Positions 34,344 to 43,229 of a stretch of 45,291 nt of DNA are shown here, one piece after another. The DNA is from Bradyrhizobium sp. (GTDB lineage: Bacteria > Pseudomonadota > Alphaproteobacteria > Rhizobiales > Xanthobacteraceae). The DNA lies in the NCBI RefSeq assembly GCF_030654605.1, contig NZ_JAURXB010000142.1, forward strand, positions 1-45,291, read 5' to 3'. The notes under the pieces were generated by a model. That model ran no database searches. It worked only from the letters and a program-made list of their open reading frames with translations, and was not told the DNA's origin. Numbering within the stretch: position 1 is the stretch's first letter; each line of letters begins with the position of its first letter. Both the position numbers and the translations under genes were made by a program.

Positions 34344-34752
34344 TTAGGATCTCCCAGGTCATTCCAATCACCGTCAACTTCAAGCTTGGCTTTTGTGGAC
34401 TCGCGAGGCCCCGCCCGACGTTCCGGTACGTGTTTAACAGCAATACAAAATGTTGTTCGTGTGGCTTGGTGGGATGCTATGGGGTAGCGCATGCGAGGTC
34501 AAGTTACAGTCTCAACCGGCGCAAGATGAACAAACGTTCAACATCATGTGTCGGCACAACATGAACAAAGGTTCAAACGTCGGCTCGCTTGAAAATATTG
34601 TGCATTGCGCAATTTTTACTCTAGGCAAGCGCGCGAGCCGGTTCTGCCAAACGATGCCCCAATTCTGCCGACAATAACGCTCGGCAAGACTAGGAATTAC
34701 CCGACATTGATCTCGATCCAGTCCCTCGTCCATTTCATCCTGAAGAGTGCCG
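34344..34752. other. Gap before the carbamoyltransferase
   Basis: 409 nt without a gene. It contains the paired dyads described separately and, 33 nt before the next start, TTGATCTCGATCCA at 34707-34720, a FixK-like site with one mismatch that may be chance. The area around 34590-34690 is AT-rich and promoter-like. Confidence 0.4.
34527..34575. promoter_or_regulatory. Two tandem operator-like dyads
   Basis: TGAACAAACGTTCA (34527-34540) and TGAACAAAGGTTCA (34562-34575) are two perfect TGAAC-N4-GTTCA inverted repeats 35 bp apart, about 3.3 helical turns, so nearly on the same face. They lie 184 nt upstream of the Gly-rich gene and 178 nt upstream of the carbamoyltransferase. A dimeric repressor or activator site is likely; the regulator is unknown. 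Confidence 0.6.
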
Positions 34753-36564
34753 ATGCCCAAACAACACACCTACGTTCTCGGCCTGAATACCTACGACCAT
34801 GATGTGAGTGCCTGCCTGCTGCGAGACGGCGTCATCGCGTTCGCGATCGCCAAAGAGCGAATCACCCGCGACAAGCACGCCTCCGGTTTCTACAGCGAGG
34901 TGATCGACTATTGTCTGGATGCCGAAGGCATCACGCTCGATGACGTCGATCTGATCGTTCGCAATTGCTACATTCTGCCGGTTCCGGAAATGGAAGAACG
35001 GCTGGTCTACCAGGACATGCCGGGCTTCCTGCCCGAGCATGAACGCCCCGGGGCCGCCAAACATCCGCTTTATCTGTCGCAGTCCGACAAGGTGGTGTCG
35101 ATCTCGCATCATCTGGCGCACGCCTACAGCGCCTTCGCCGTCTCGCCGTTCGAGGAAGGCGTCGTGATGATCGTCGACGGCGTCGGCAGCTATCGGTCCG
35201 ACGTGATGGAATCCTATCCGGCAAGCGACGCCGCCACGCCGCTCGCGCGTGAGTCCGAGAGCTATTACAAATTCGCAGGCACCAGGCTGGAATGCCTGAA
35301 GAAGGTCTGGATGGAGCCCGATCGCGGCTTCCTGAGCGACGAGTTCTACAACATGCCGGGCCTTGGCGCGCTCTACAGCCGGGCCTCGTCCTACATCTTT
35401 GGCGACTGGAACAAGTGCGGCGAGCTGATGGGGCTGGCGCCGTACGGCAGGAAGGAGCAGGTCAGGCACCTGCTCGAGCTCACCGATGGCACCTTGCACG
35501 TTCCGCACTGGACCACGGAGTTCAAGCAGCCCTACATCATGGGCAGCGGTGAAAAATGGGAAACCAGCCCGTCGATGCGGCATTGGGAGGATCTCGCCTG
35601 GCGGGTTCAGGACGACACGGAAAACGTGTTGCTCGCGCGTGCCCGCTGGCTGCGCGAAACGACCGGCGCCAAGAACCTCACCATCGCCGGCGGCGTCGCG
35701 CTGAACTGCGTGGCCAATGGCCGGGTGGCGCGGGAGGCCGGTTTTGAAAATGTCTGGATTCAGCCGGCGGCCGGCGACGACGGCATTGCGATCGGCTGCG
35801 CCTATTACGGCTGGCTGGAAATCCTGAAGCGGCGCCGCAAGTTCGTGATGGATCATTCCTATGTCGGCAAGGTCTATCCCGATCAGGATATCGAAAAAGC
35901 CACGCAGAGATTTCTGGTTCGCATTCAGACGACAGCGGTGCGCAGCGACAATATCTGCCGCGACACCGCGAAACTGCTCGCCGACCAGAAGGTGATCGGC
36001 TGGTTTCAGGGCGGTTCGGAGTTCGGGCCGCGTGCGCTCGGCAATCGCAGCCTGCTGGCCGACCCGCGCAAGCCGGAGATGAAGGATATCCTCAACAGTC
36101 GCGTCAAGCACCGCCAGCCGTTCCGTCCGTTCGCGCCGATCGTGCTCGCCGAGCGGGTCAGGGAGATCTTCGAAGGCGAGGAGGACTCTCCGTTCATGCT
36201 GATCGCCAAGACCGTCCGCCCGGAATGGCGCGACCGGATTCCGGCGATCGTTCATGTCGACGGCACGGCGCGCGTTCAAACCGTCCGCGAGCAAACCAAT
36301 CCGGTGCTGTATCGGCTGCTGAAGGAGTTCGAGGCGCTGACCGGCGTTCCCGTGCTGATCAATACGTCGTTCAACGTCAAGGGCGAGCCGATCGTCGAGA
36401 CGCCGCGCGATGCCATGATCTGCTTCCTGACGACCGGGATCGATCATCTGGTCCTGCACGACACGCTGGTGTCGAAGAATGCGCTGCACCGGGTGGTCGG
36501 GCCGCTGGTCGAAATTTATGCCGACATCGCGACAATGGTGGCGTCCGGCACACGGCAGGGCTGA
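34753..36564 (+). CDS. Carbamoyltransferase, NodU/CmcH family
   Basis: 603 residues. The N-terminal Kae1-like domain opens YVLGLNTYDHDVSACLL and carries the metal-binding HHLAHAYSAF (res 119-128) and IVDGVGSY. The C-terminal YrdC-like domain has GGSEFGPRALGNRSLLADPR and KHRQPFRPFAPIV. These enzymes transfer carbamoyl from carbamoyl phosphate via an adenylate to a hydroxyl; NodU acts on Nod factors, others on antibiotics or polysaccharides. No nod genes are near, so a surface glycan or other metabolite is equally likely. ATG 34753 follows TGAAGAG. Confidence 0.92.
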   Translation: MPKQHTYVLGLNTYDHDVSACLLRDGVIAFAIAKERITRDKHASGFYSEVIDYCLDAEGITLDDVDLIVRNCYILPVPEMEERLVYQDMPGFLPEHERPGAAKHPLYLSQSDKVVSISHHLAHAYSAFAVSPFEEGVVMIVDGVGSYRSDVMESYPASDAATPLARESESYYKFAGTRLECLKKVWMEPDRGFLSDEFYNMPGLGALYSRASSYIFGDWNKCGELMGLAPYGRKEQVRHLLELTDGTLHVPHWTTEFKQPYIMGSGEKWETSPSMRHWEDLAWRVQDDTENVLLARARWLRETTGAKNLTIAGGVALNCVANGRVAREAGFENVWIQPAAGDDGIAIGCAYYGWLEILKRRRKFVMDHSYVGKVYPDQDIEKATQRFLVRIQTTAVRSDNICRDTAKLLADQKVIGWFQGGSEFGPRALGNRSLLADPRKPEMKDILNSRVKHRQPFRPFAPIVLAERVREIFEGEEDSPFMLIAKTVRPEWRDRIPAIVHVDGTARVQTVREQTNPVLYRLLKEFEALTGVPVLINTSFNVKGEPIVETPRDAMICFLTTGIDHLVLHDTLVSKNALHRVVGPLVEIYADIATMVASGTRQG

Positions 36565-36602
36565 CCGGCCGCGATGCCTGACGGCGCCGCGGCGCGGACC
36601 GA

Positions 36603-37757
36603 TCAGGCCGCCTTGGGCGGCGCCATCGGCTTGGGCAGCGGTTTGTCCTGCCGCTTCGACCAGGAGATGTAGTAGGCGACCAGCGTCATGATCGCGATCC
36701 CGGACACGCTGACGAAAATCTGCGCCAGCAGCGAGCCCGAGCTCATCATCAGTTCGAAGTGACCGACGAAGGACAGGAAAACGCCGACGCAGAACACCGC
36801 GAGCGATTGCTGGCCGCAGACCACGAGCGGATCGAACACTTTCCATTCCAGCCCCGGCCAATCCTTCGGCACGAAGCGGATGACCATGATCACGATCACC
36901 ACGAAATGCAGGAAGCGGTAGGGAGCGAGGAAGGTTTTGTCGTTGTGCTTGAAGATCTCATAGAGCCAGTGCGGGAGCAGGGCGCCGAAATCCGGAAACT
37001 TGGCGGCCATTGTCATGACCATCGCAAAGACGAGATAGGCGATGCAGAAATACAGGGTGATGGGCAGATCGACAATCCATCGCGCCCGCTTGGCGCCGCC
37101 GAGCGCGCACCATGAGCCGAACACGAACAGCACCTGCCAGCAGAACGGGTTGAAGTACCAGGCCCCGGCCGGATAGGCCGACAGGTTCCAGCCGAATTGC
37201 CGGGAGAGCAGCCACAGCACGATCGACGCCACCATGGTCAGGTCGGGTTGGCGCAGCATCAGCCACAGCACCGGCGGAAACAATCCCATCAGCACGATGT
37301 AGAGCGGCAGCACGTCCAGATTGACCGGCTTGAACTTGAGCAGCAGGCCCTGGCGCAGGGTTTCGATCGCCTGGTCGCCGGCAAGGCCCGCCAGATTGAA
37401 CTCGTTGATGATCTCCGCATCGCTGAAGCGCAGCGCGACATAGCCGATCGCGACGATGTAGATCACGAACAGGAAGACGTGAGCGACGTAGAGCTGCCAG
37501 ACGCGCTTGGTGAGGCGGGTGGCGCCGACGATAAAGCCGCGTTCCAGCATCATCCGGGCGTAGACGAAAGAGGCGGTGTATCCCGAAATAAAGACGAACA
37601 GATCCGCGGCGTCACTGAAGCCGTAATTCCGGGTGGTGATCCAGTTCACGACGTTGTCGGGGATGTGATCCAGATAGATCGCCCAGTTTGCGACGCCGCG
37701 AAACAGGTCGAGCCGGAGATCGCGTCCCTTTTCGGGCAGTGTTGCATTGATTTTCAT
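36603..37757 (-). CDS. opgC: OpgC-family membrane acyltransferase
   Basis: 384 residues with about ten membrane helices. It opens with GRDLRLDLFRGVANWAIYLDHIPD, the OpgC/acyltransferase-3-like signature with the invariant Arg and His, then FSDAADLFVFISGYTASFVY. OpgC succinylates or otherwise substitutes osmoregulated periplasmic glucans. Start at 37757 removes 28 non-conserved residues from the longest frame. It converges on the carbamoyltransferase with 38 nt between stops; both may modify envelope glycans, an inference from adjacency. Confidence 0.88.
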   Translation of the reverse strand: MKINATLPEKGRDLRLDLFRGVANWAIYLDHIPDNVVNWITTRNYGFSDAADLFVFISGYTASFVYARMMLERGFIVGATRLTKRVWQLYVAHVFLFVIYIVAIGYVALRFSDAEIINEFNLAGLAGDQAIETLRQGLLLKFKPVNLDVLPLYIVLMGLFPPVLWLMLRQPDLTMVASIVLWLLSRQFGWNLSAYPAGAWYFNPFCWQVLFVFGSWCALGGAKRARWIVDLPITLYFCIAYLVFAMVMTMAAKFPDFGALLPHWLYEIFKHNDKTFLAPYRFLHFVVIVIMVIRFVPKDWPGLEWKVFDPLVVCGQQSLAVFCVGVFLSFVGHFELMMSSGSLLAQIFVSVSGIAIMTLVAYYISWSKRQDKPLPKPMAPPKAA

Positions 37758-37991
37758 GGGTGCCGTTTCGAAGTGATGCTTTCGACGATGTCGGACCGCA
37801 GGCGAGGGGGCCTCAGCCGCGCGGCTGGCCGAGATTGTCACAGCGCAGCATAATGATTATACGGGTGGCAGAAAATGTAACATCCGGGACCGGGAATCAC
37901 CGATCAAATTCTCGAAAGGTGTTTCTATACTATCCCGGCCGCTTCTACCACGCGCTTTCCATGCCGCAGATATCACGGGGCCCTGACATCC

Positions 37992-38297
37992 ATGACCGCA
38001 CGCATCTTCAAGCCCGCCAAAAACGCGATGCAATCGGGGACCGCCAAGACCAGGGACTGGCAGCTGGATTATGAGCCGGAGCAGCCGCGGGCAATCGAGC
38101 CCTTGATGGGCTGGACCTCTTCCGGCGACATGAAGCAGCAGCTTACGATCCGATTCGACACCAGGGAGGACGCCGTCGCCTATTGCGAGCGCGAGGGCAT
38201 TCCCTACCAGGTGATCGAGCCGAAGGAGCCGGCACGCCGCCAGGCCGCCTATGCCGACAATTTCGCCTTCCGGCGCGGCGAGCCCTGGACCCACTAG
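37992..38297 (+). CDS. Complex I accessory subunit, NDUFS4/ETC-complex I family
   Basis: 101 residues. It matches the 18-kDa accessory subunit conserved between alphaproteobacteria and mitochondria: MTARIFKPAKNAMQSGTAKT, WQLDYEPEQPR, EPLMGWTSSGDMKQQLTIRF, EDAVAYCEREGIPY and YADNFAFRRGEPWTH. It stabilises the NADH-oxidising arm of complex I. The last codons (TGG ACC CAC TAG) form the first unit of the minisatellite that follows. Confidence 0.95.
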   Translation: MTARIFKPAKNAMQSGTAKTRDWQLDYEPEQPRAIEPLMGWTSSGDMKQQLTIRFDTREDAVAYCEREGIPYQVIEPKEPARRQAAYADNFAFRRGEPWTH

Positions 38298-38420
38298 GCT
38301 TGGACCCACCAGGCTTGGACCCACCAGGCTTGTACCCTCACGGCTTGGACCCTCAAGGCTTGGACCCTCCTGGCTTGGACCCTCAAGGCTTGGACCCTCA
38401 AGGCTTGGAGCCTCAAGGGA
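38286..38420. repeat. 15-bp minisatellite, nine copies
   Basis: Nine tandem units of TGGACCC(A/T)C(C/A)AGGCT type. The first unit contains the NDUFS4-like stop codon TAG where later units have CAG, AAG, ACG or CTG, so the array grew from the 3' end of the gene. Units shift from ...CACCAG... to ...CTCAAG... along the array. The frame remains open past the stop through all copies to 38495. The rest of the gap up to 38631 shows no gene. Confidence 0.95.
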
Positions 38421-38631
38421 GGGCGCGAGGTGAGGCGCAAAATTGCCCGAGGGAATGTCGGGAAAAAGACATTTCAGAGGGGCAATTTGACCTAATAGCG
38501 CTAATGTCGCCTCCAAGTGTCGTCTCGGGCATGGTCGCTTCGTCAAGTTGAGGTTGCGCCCGACGACGGCCGAATGACATCTAAACGCAAGCCCGATGCC
38601 GGATTGCGGCGCACCCTAACTGCGGAAACCC
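38421..38631. other. Leader region of the mcc-hmgL operon
   Basis: 211 nt between the minisatellite and mccB, together with the array a gap of 334 nt. No gene seen. It should hold the operon promoter; I could not identify an operator. Isovaleryl-CoA dehydrogenase, often the first gene of such operons, is not here. Confidence 0.4.
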
Positions 38632-40236
38632 ATGCCGCTTCATTCCACGATTGACACCACATCCCAGGATTTTGCCCGCAATGCCGAGGCGATGCGGGCG
38701 TTGGTCGCCGAACTGCGCGGAAAACTCGACCAGGTGGCCGGCGGCGGCGGCAAGGTCTCTCGCGCGCGCCATACCGCGCGCGGCAAAATGCTGGCCCGCG
38801 AACGCGTCGACCTCTTGATCGATCCCGGTACGGCGTTTCTCGAGCTGTCGCCGCTGGCGGCCCATGGCCTCTATGGCGGCGATGTGCATTCGGCCAGCGT
38901 CATCACGGGCGTCGGGCGGATATCGGGGCGCGAATGCGTCGTCGTCGCCAACGATGCCACCATCAAGGGCGGCACCTATTATCCGATGACGGTGAAGAAG
39001 CATCTGCGCGCCCAGGATATCGCGCGGCAGAACAATCTGCCTTGCGTCTATATGGTCGATTCCGGTGGCGCCTTCCTGCCGATGCAGGACGAGATTTTCC
39101 CCGACGAGCGGCATTTCGGTCGCATTTTCTACAACCAGGCGCAGATGTCGGCGCATGGCATCCCGCAGATCGCCATCGTGATGGGCTCCTGCACCGCCGG
39201 CGGCGCCTACGTCCCGGCGATGTCGGACGAGAGCATCATCGTGCGCAACCAGGGCACGATCTTTCTCGGCGGGCCGCCGCTTGTGAAGGCCGCGACCGGC
39301 GAGGTGGTGACGGCGGAAGAACTCGGCGGCGCCGACGTGCACTCGCGGCAATCCGGCGTCACCGATCATTACGCGCAGAACGACGCGCATGCGATCGGCA
39401 TCGCCCGGCGCATCGTCGCCACGCTGAAGCCGCCGGTCCGCGCCAGCCTGAACATGCGCGAGCCGCGCGAGCCGTTGTTTGCGCCCGAGGAAATCTATGG
39501 CGTGGTCTCCGCCGACGGCCGCAAGCCGTTCGACGTTCATGACATCATCGCCCGGCTGGTCGACGGCTCGGAATTCGATGAATTCAAGAAGCTGTACGGC
39601 CAGACCCTGATTTGCGGCTTCGCCCATATCTGGGGCCATCCGGTCGGCATCATCGCCAACAACGGCATCCTGTTCAGCGAGAGTTCGCTGAAGGGCGCGC
39701 ATTTCATCGAACTGTGCTGCCAGCGCAATATCCCGCTGGTGTTCCTGCAGAACATCACCGGCTTCATGGTCGGCAAGAAATACGAGGCCGGCGGCATCGC
39801 CCGCGACGGCGCCAAGCTGGTGACGGCGGTGGCCACCGCCGGCGTGCCGAAATTCACCGTCGTGATCGGCGGCTCCTACGGCGCCGGCAATTACGGCATG
39901 TGCGGCCGCGCCTACAGCCCGCGTTTTCTCTGGATGTGGCCGAACGCCCGCATCTCCGTGATGGGCGGCGAACAGGCTTCCATGGTGCTGGCCCAGGTCC
40001 GGCGCGACGGCATCGAGGCCAAGGGCGAGACATGGTCGGCCGAGGAAGACGACAAGTTTCGTGCGCCAATTCGCGCCCAGTATGAAAGCCAGGGCAGCCC
40101 CTATTACGCCACCGCGCGGCTCTGGGATGACGGCGTGATCGATCCCGCCGATACCAGGCTGGTGCTCGGCCTGGGGTTATCGGCGTCGGCCAACGCGCCG
40201 ATCGAGCCGACCCGTTTCGGCCTGTTCAGGATGTGA
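38632..40236 (+). CDS. mccB: 3-methylcrotonyl-CoA carboxylase, carboxyltransferase (beta) subunit
   Basis: 534 residues. It carries the crotonase-type carboxyltransferase halves, with MCC-typical [56 protein letters not shown] and, in the second half, [20 protein letters not shown] and [16 protein letters not shown]. It transfers CO2 from carboxybiotin to 3-methylcrotonyl-CoA in leucine breakdown. The stop overlaps the possible starts of mccA. Propionyl- or geranyl-CoA carboxylase is less likely given the FPDERHF motif and the hmgL neighbour. Confidence 0.93.
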   Translation: MPLHSTIDTTSQDFARNAEAMRALVAELRGKLDQVAGGGGKVSRARHTARGKMLARERVDLLIDPGTAFLELSPLAAHGLYGGDVHSASVITGVGRISGRECVVVANDATIKGGTYYPMTVKKHLRAQDIARQNNLPCVYMVDSGGAFLPMQDEIFPDERHFGRIFYNQAQMSAHGIPQIAIVMGSCTAGGAYVPAMSDESIIVRNQGTIFLGGPPLVKAATGEVVTAEELGGADVHSRQSGVTDHYAQNDAHAIGIARRIVATLKPPVRASLNMREPREPLFAPEEIYGVVSADGRKPFDVHDIIARLVDGSEFDEFKKLYGQTLICGFAHIWGHPVGIIANNGILFSESSLKGAHFIELCCQRNIPLVFLQNITGFMVGKKYEAGGIARDGAKLVTAVATAGVPKFTVVIGGSYGAGNYGMCGRAYSPRFLWMWPNARISVMGGEQASMVLAQVRRDGIEAKGETWSAEEDDKFRAPIRAQYESQGSPYYATARLWDDGVIDPADTRLVLGLGLSASANAPIEPTRFGLFRM

Positions 40237-40238
40237 TG

Positions 40239-42257
40239 ATGAAAGGCCAAACCCAAGCGCACTCCCAGTACCGGCGATTTCGCACCCTCCTGATCGCCAA
40301 CCGCGGCGAGATCGCCTGCCGGGTGATCCGCACCGCAAGGGCCATGGGCCTGCGCACGGTGGCGGTCTATTCCGAAGCCGACGCCGATTCCATGCATGTC
40401 GCGATGGCGGATGAGGCCGTGTTGCTCGGTCCGGCGCGGGCGCGCGACAGCTATCTCAACATCGAGCGCGTGATCGAAGTGGCGCGGCAGACCGGCGCCG
40501 AGGCCGTGCATCCCGGCTATGGATTCTTGTCCGAGAGCGCCGAATTCGCGCAGGCCTGCCTCGACGCGGGCCTGGTGTTTGTCGGCCCGACCGCCGCGAT
40601 GATCCGGTTGATGGGGTCGAAGTCGGGTTCGAAAATGCTGATGGAGGAAGCCGGCGTGCCGCTGGTGCCCGGCTACCACGGCGAGGCCCAGGACGACGCC
40701 ACGCTGGCTGCGGCGGCCGACAAGGCCGGCTACCCGGTGCTGGTCAAGGCTTCCGCCGGCGGCGGCGGCCGCGGCATGCGGGTGGTGCGCGCGGCCGGTG
40801 AGCTTGCCGCTGCTCTCGTCAGCGCCAGGCGTGAGGCCAAGGCCGCGTTCGGCGACGACCGCATGCTGATCGAGAAATTCGTCCAGAATCCGCGCCATAT
40901 CGTAGTGCAGATCATCGGCGACAGCCACGGCAATCTGCTGTCGCTGTTCGAGCGCGAATGCACGCTGCAGCGGCGGCATCAGAAGGTGATCGAGGAAGCG
41001 CCGTCGCCGACGCTGAATGCGGCCCAGCGCGAGACCGTCTGCGCCGCTGCACGAAAAGCCGCCGGGGCGGTCAATTACGTCGGCGCCGGCACCATCGAAT
41101 TCGTGTCCGACGGCAAGGATGTGTTCTTCATCGAGATGAACACCCGGCTGCAGGTCGAGCATCCCGTCACCGAACTGATCACGGGCATCGATCTCGTGGA
41201 ATGGCAGTTGCGGGTGGCGTTCGGCGAAACGCTGCCGCTGACGCAGGATCAGATCACGCTCAACGGCCACGCCATCGAGGCGCGGGTCTATGCCGAAAAT
41301 CCGCACAAGAATTTCATGCCGTCGGTCGGCCGCATCAGGACATGGCACACGCCGGCCGAAGTGAACGGCCTGCGCATCGATGCGGGCTATCGCACGGGCG
41401 ACGCGGTCTCGCCGCACTACGACGCCATGCTGGCCAAGGTGATTGCCTGGGCGCCGACCCGCGACGAGGCCATCGATCGCCTCAACCGCGGCCTCGGGGA
41501 GAGCGATGTCCGCGGCATCGTCAGCAACATTCCCTTCCTGTCGGCGCTGGTGACGCATCCGCAAGTGCGCGCCAATACCATCGATACCGGCTTCATCGAA
41601 CGCGAATTGAAGAACCTGACGCCGGCAGCACCGGTTCCGCACGATCTCGAGCTGGGTGCGGCCGTGGTCGCCATTCTCGGCGAGGAAACAAAGCGCGCCG
41701 GTGCGGAAGCACATTCGCCGTGGCGGATGGCGGGCTGGATGCCGGTCGGCCGGCGGCGGCGGGTGTTCACGTTCCGGGACGGGCAGGGCGACGAACACAG
41801 GGTCAGCCTGGTCTACGGCAACGGTCCGGCGACGCTGTCGATCGGCGAGCGCGAACTGGCCTTCACCACCGCGCCCGAGGCTGCCGGCGGTTTCCAGCTC
41901 AGGCTGCACGGCATCAAATCCCATGTCGTCGCCGTCATCGAAGGCCATGAACTCTATCTGCGCACCCGCAACGGCCGCTTCGACCTGCATTGGGTCGATC
42001 CGTTCGGTGGCGAGACTGAAGAACAGGTCGGCGAGGACAAGATCGTGGCGCCGTTGCCTGGCACCGTGGTGGCGTTGCTGGCGGAAGTCGGCGCCAGGCT
42101 GGAGAAGGGAGCTCCCATTCTCACGCTGGAAGTGATGAAGATGGAGCAGACGTTGCGCGCGCCGTTCGCGGGCGTGCTGAGCGCCATCAAATGCAAGGTC
42201 GGCGATATCGTCGGCGAGGGCGTCGAACTCGCCGTGGTCGAGCCAACCGTTGTGTGA
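40239..42257 (+). CDS. mccA: 3-methylcrotonyl-CoA carboxylase, biotin (alpha) subunit
   Basis: 672 residues. The biotin carboxylase part opens LLIANRGEIACRVIRTAR, with ATP-grasp KASAGGGGRGMRVV, FFIEMNTRLQVEHPVTE and the catalytic region. A BT-type linker follows, and the C-terminal biotinyl domain has LTLEVMKMEQTLRAP with the lysine to be biotinylated. It carboxylates biotin using ATP and bicarbonate. GTG and ATG codons at 40233, 40236 and 40239 compete; AGGA is seven nt before 40239. Confidence 0.92.
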   Translation: MKGQTQAHSQYRRFRTLLIANRGEIACRVIRTARAMGLRTVAVYSEADADSMHVAMADEAVLLGPARARDSYLNIERVIEVARQTGAEAVHPGYGFLSESAEFAQACLDAGLVFVGPTAAMIRLMGSKSGSKMLMEEAGVPLVPGYHGEAQDDATLAAAADKAGYPVLVKASAGGGGRGMRVVRAAGELAAALVSARREAKAAFGDDRMLIEKFVQNPRHIVVQIIGDSHGNLLSLFERECTLQRRHQKVIEEAPSPTLNAAQRETVCAAARKAAGAVNYVGAGTIEFVSDGKDVFFIEMNTRLQVEHPVTELITGIDLVEWQLRVAFGETLPLTQDQITLNGHAIEARVYAENPHKNFMPSVGRIRTWHTPAEVNGLRIDAGYRTGDAVSPHYDAMLAKVIAWAPTRDEAIDRLNRGLGESDVRGIVSNIPFLSALVTHPQVRANTIDTGFIERELKNLTPAAPVPHDLELGAAVVAILGEETKRAGAEAHSPWRMAGWMPVGRRRRVFTFRDGQGDEHRVSLVYGNGPATLSIGERELAFTTAPEAAGGFQLRLHGIKSHVVAVIEGHELYLRTRNGRFDLHWVDPFGGETEEQVGEDKIVAPLPGTVVALLAEVGARLEKGAPILTLEVMKMEQTLRAPFAGVLSAIKCKVGDIVGEGVELAVVEPTVV

Positions 42258-42264
42258 GACCAAC

Positions 42265-43170
42265 ATGAACGATTCCGTCCGCATCGTCGAAGTCGGTCCA
42301 CGCGACGGCCTGCAGAACGAGAAGACGCCGGTTGGCGTCGAGGACCGCATCGCCTTCATCGAGGCGCTGCTCGGCGCTGGCTTGCGCACCGTCGAGGTTG
42401 GCGCCTTCGTGTCGCCAAAGGCGATCCCGCAAATGGTGAACTCCGATGCCGTGCTGCGCGGGGTCGATCATCATCCCGACAGCGAATTCCACGTGCTGGT
42501 GCCGAATGAGAAGGGCTATGAGGCCGCGCGCGCGGCCGGCGCCAAAGTGATCGCGGTGTTCGCCTCGGCCTCGGGAGGCTTTTCCCGCGCCAACATCAAT
42601 TGCACGGTGACGGAATCGATCGAGCGCTTCAAGCCGGTGCTGGCGCGGGCCAGGGCCGACGGCATCAGAGTGCGCGGCTATATCTCCTGCGTGCTCGGCT
42701 GCCCCTTTGACGGCGAGGTGAAACCGCAAGCGGTGGTCGACGTGGCGCGGACGTTATCTGAGCTCGGCTGCTACGAGGTCTCGCTCGGCGACACCATCGG
42801 CGTCGGCACGCCGCTGAAGGCCAAAAATCTTCTGCGCGCGGTGGCCGGCAGCGTGCCGATGGCGAACCTGGCGATGCATTTCCACGACACCTATGGCCAG
42901 GCCCTTGCCAACCTCTATGCCGGGATGGAGGAGGGCTGCCGCGTGATCGATTCCGCGGCGGGCGGTCTCGGCGGCTGCCCCTATGCGCCGGGCGCCACCG
43001 GCAATGTCGCCACCGAGGACGTGGTCTACATGCTGGAAGGCATGGGCATTGCCACCGGCGTCGACATGCCGAAGCTGCTGGCGGCCACCAACACGATCAG
43101 CCGGTTGCTCGGCCGGCCGCCGGTCAGCCGGGTGGCGTCGGCGTTGAATGCCAAGGCGCCTGTGAGGTAA
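42265..43170 (+). CDS. hmgL: Hydroxymethylglutaryl-CoA lyase
   Basis: 301 residues, TIM-barrel of the DRE-metallolyase group. It shows VEVGPRDGLQNEKTP with the catalytic Arg-Asp, CVLGCPFDGEV, MHFHDTYGQALANLY with the two metal His, and GLGGCPYAPGATGN with the catalytic Cys. It splits HMG-CoA to acetoacetate and acetyl-CoA, the last step of leucine catabolism after the carboxylase and a hydratase encoded elsewhere. ATG 42265 is 8 nt after the mccA stop; a TTG at 42250 is possible but unlikely. Confidence 0.94.
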   Translation: MNDSVRIVEVGPRDGLQNEKTPVGVEDRIAFIEALLGAGLRTVEVGAFVSPKAIPQMVNSDAVLRGVDHHPDSEFHVLVPNEKGYEAARAAGAKVIAVFASASGGFSRANINCTVTESIERFKPVLARARADGIRVRGYISCVLGCPFDGEVKPQAVVDVARTLSELGCYEVSLGDTIGVGTPLKAKNLLRAVAGSVPMANLAMHFHDTYGQALANLYAGMEEGCRVIDSAAGGLGGCPYAPGATGNVATEDVVYMLEGMGIATGVDMPKLLAATNTISRLLGRPPVSRVASALNAKAPVR

Positions 43171-43229
43171 AATTGCACCTTATGGCTTACTGTGCATGGG
43201 GTTGTTTTCGCGATTTTGCAGAAAGCGCA

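Noticed and set aside
34735..36861. 708-codon open frame on the minus strand across the carbamoyltransferase
   Set aside because: It mirrors the codon bias of a clear NodU-family gene and has Arg/Asp/His-rich shadow composition with no motif. Similar antisense frames over the FtsH, mccA and SBP genes were rejected for the same reason.
38286..38420. CRISPR array
   Set aside because: Units are contiguous 15-bp repeats without spacers; it is a minisatellite. No cas genes are present.
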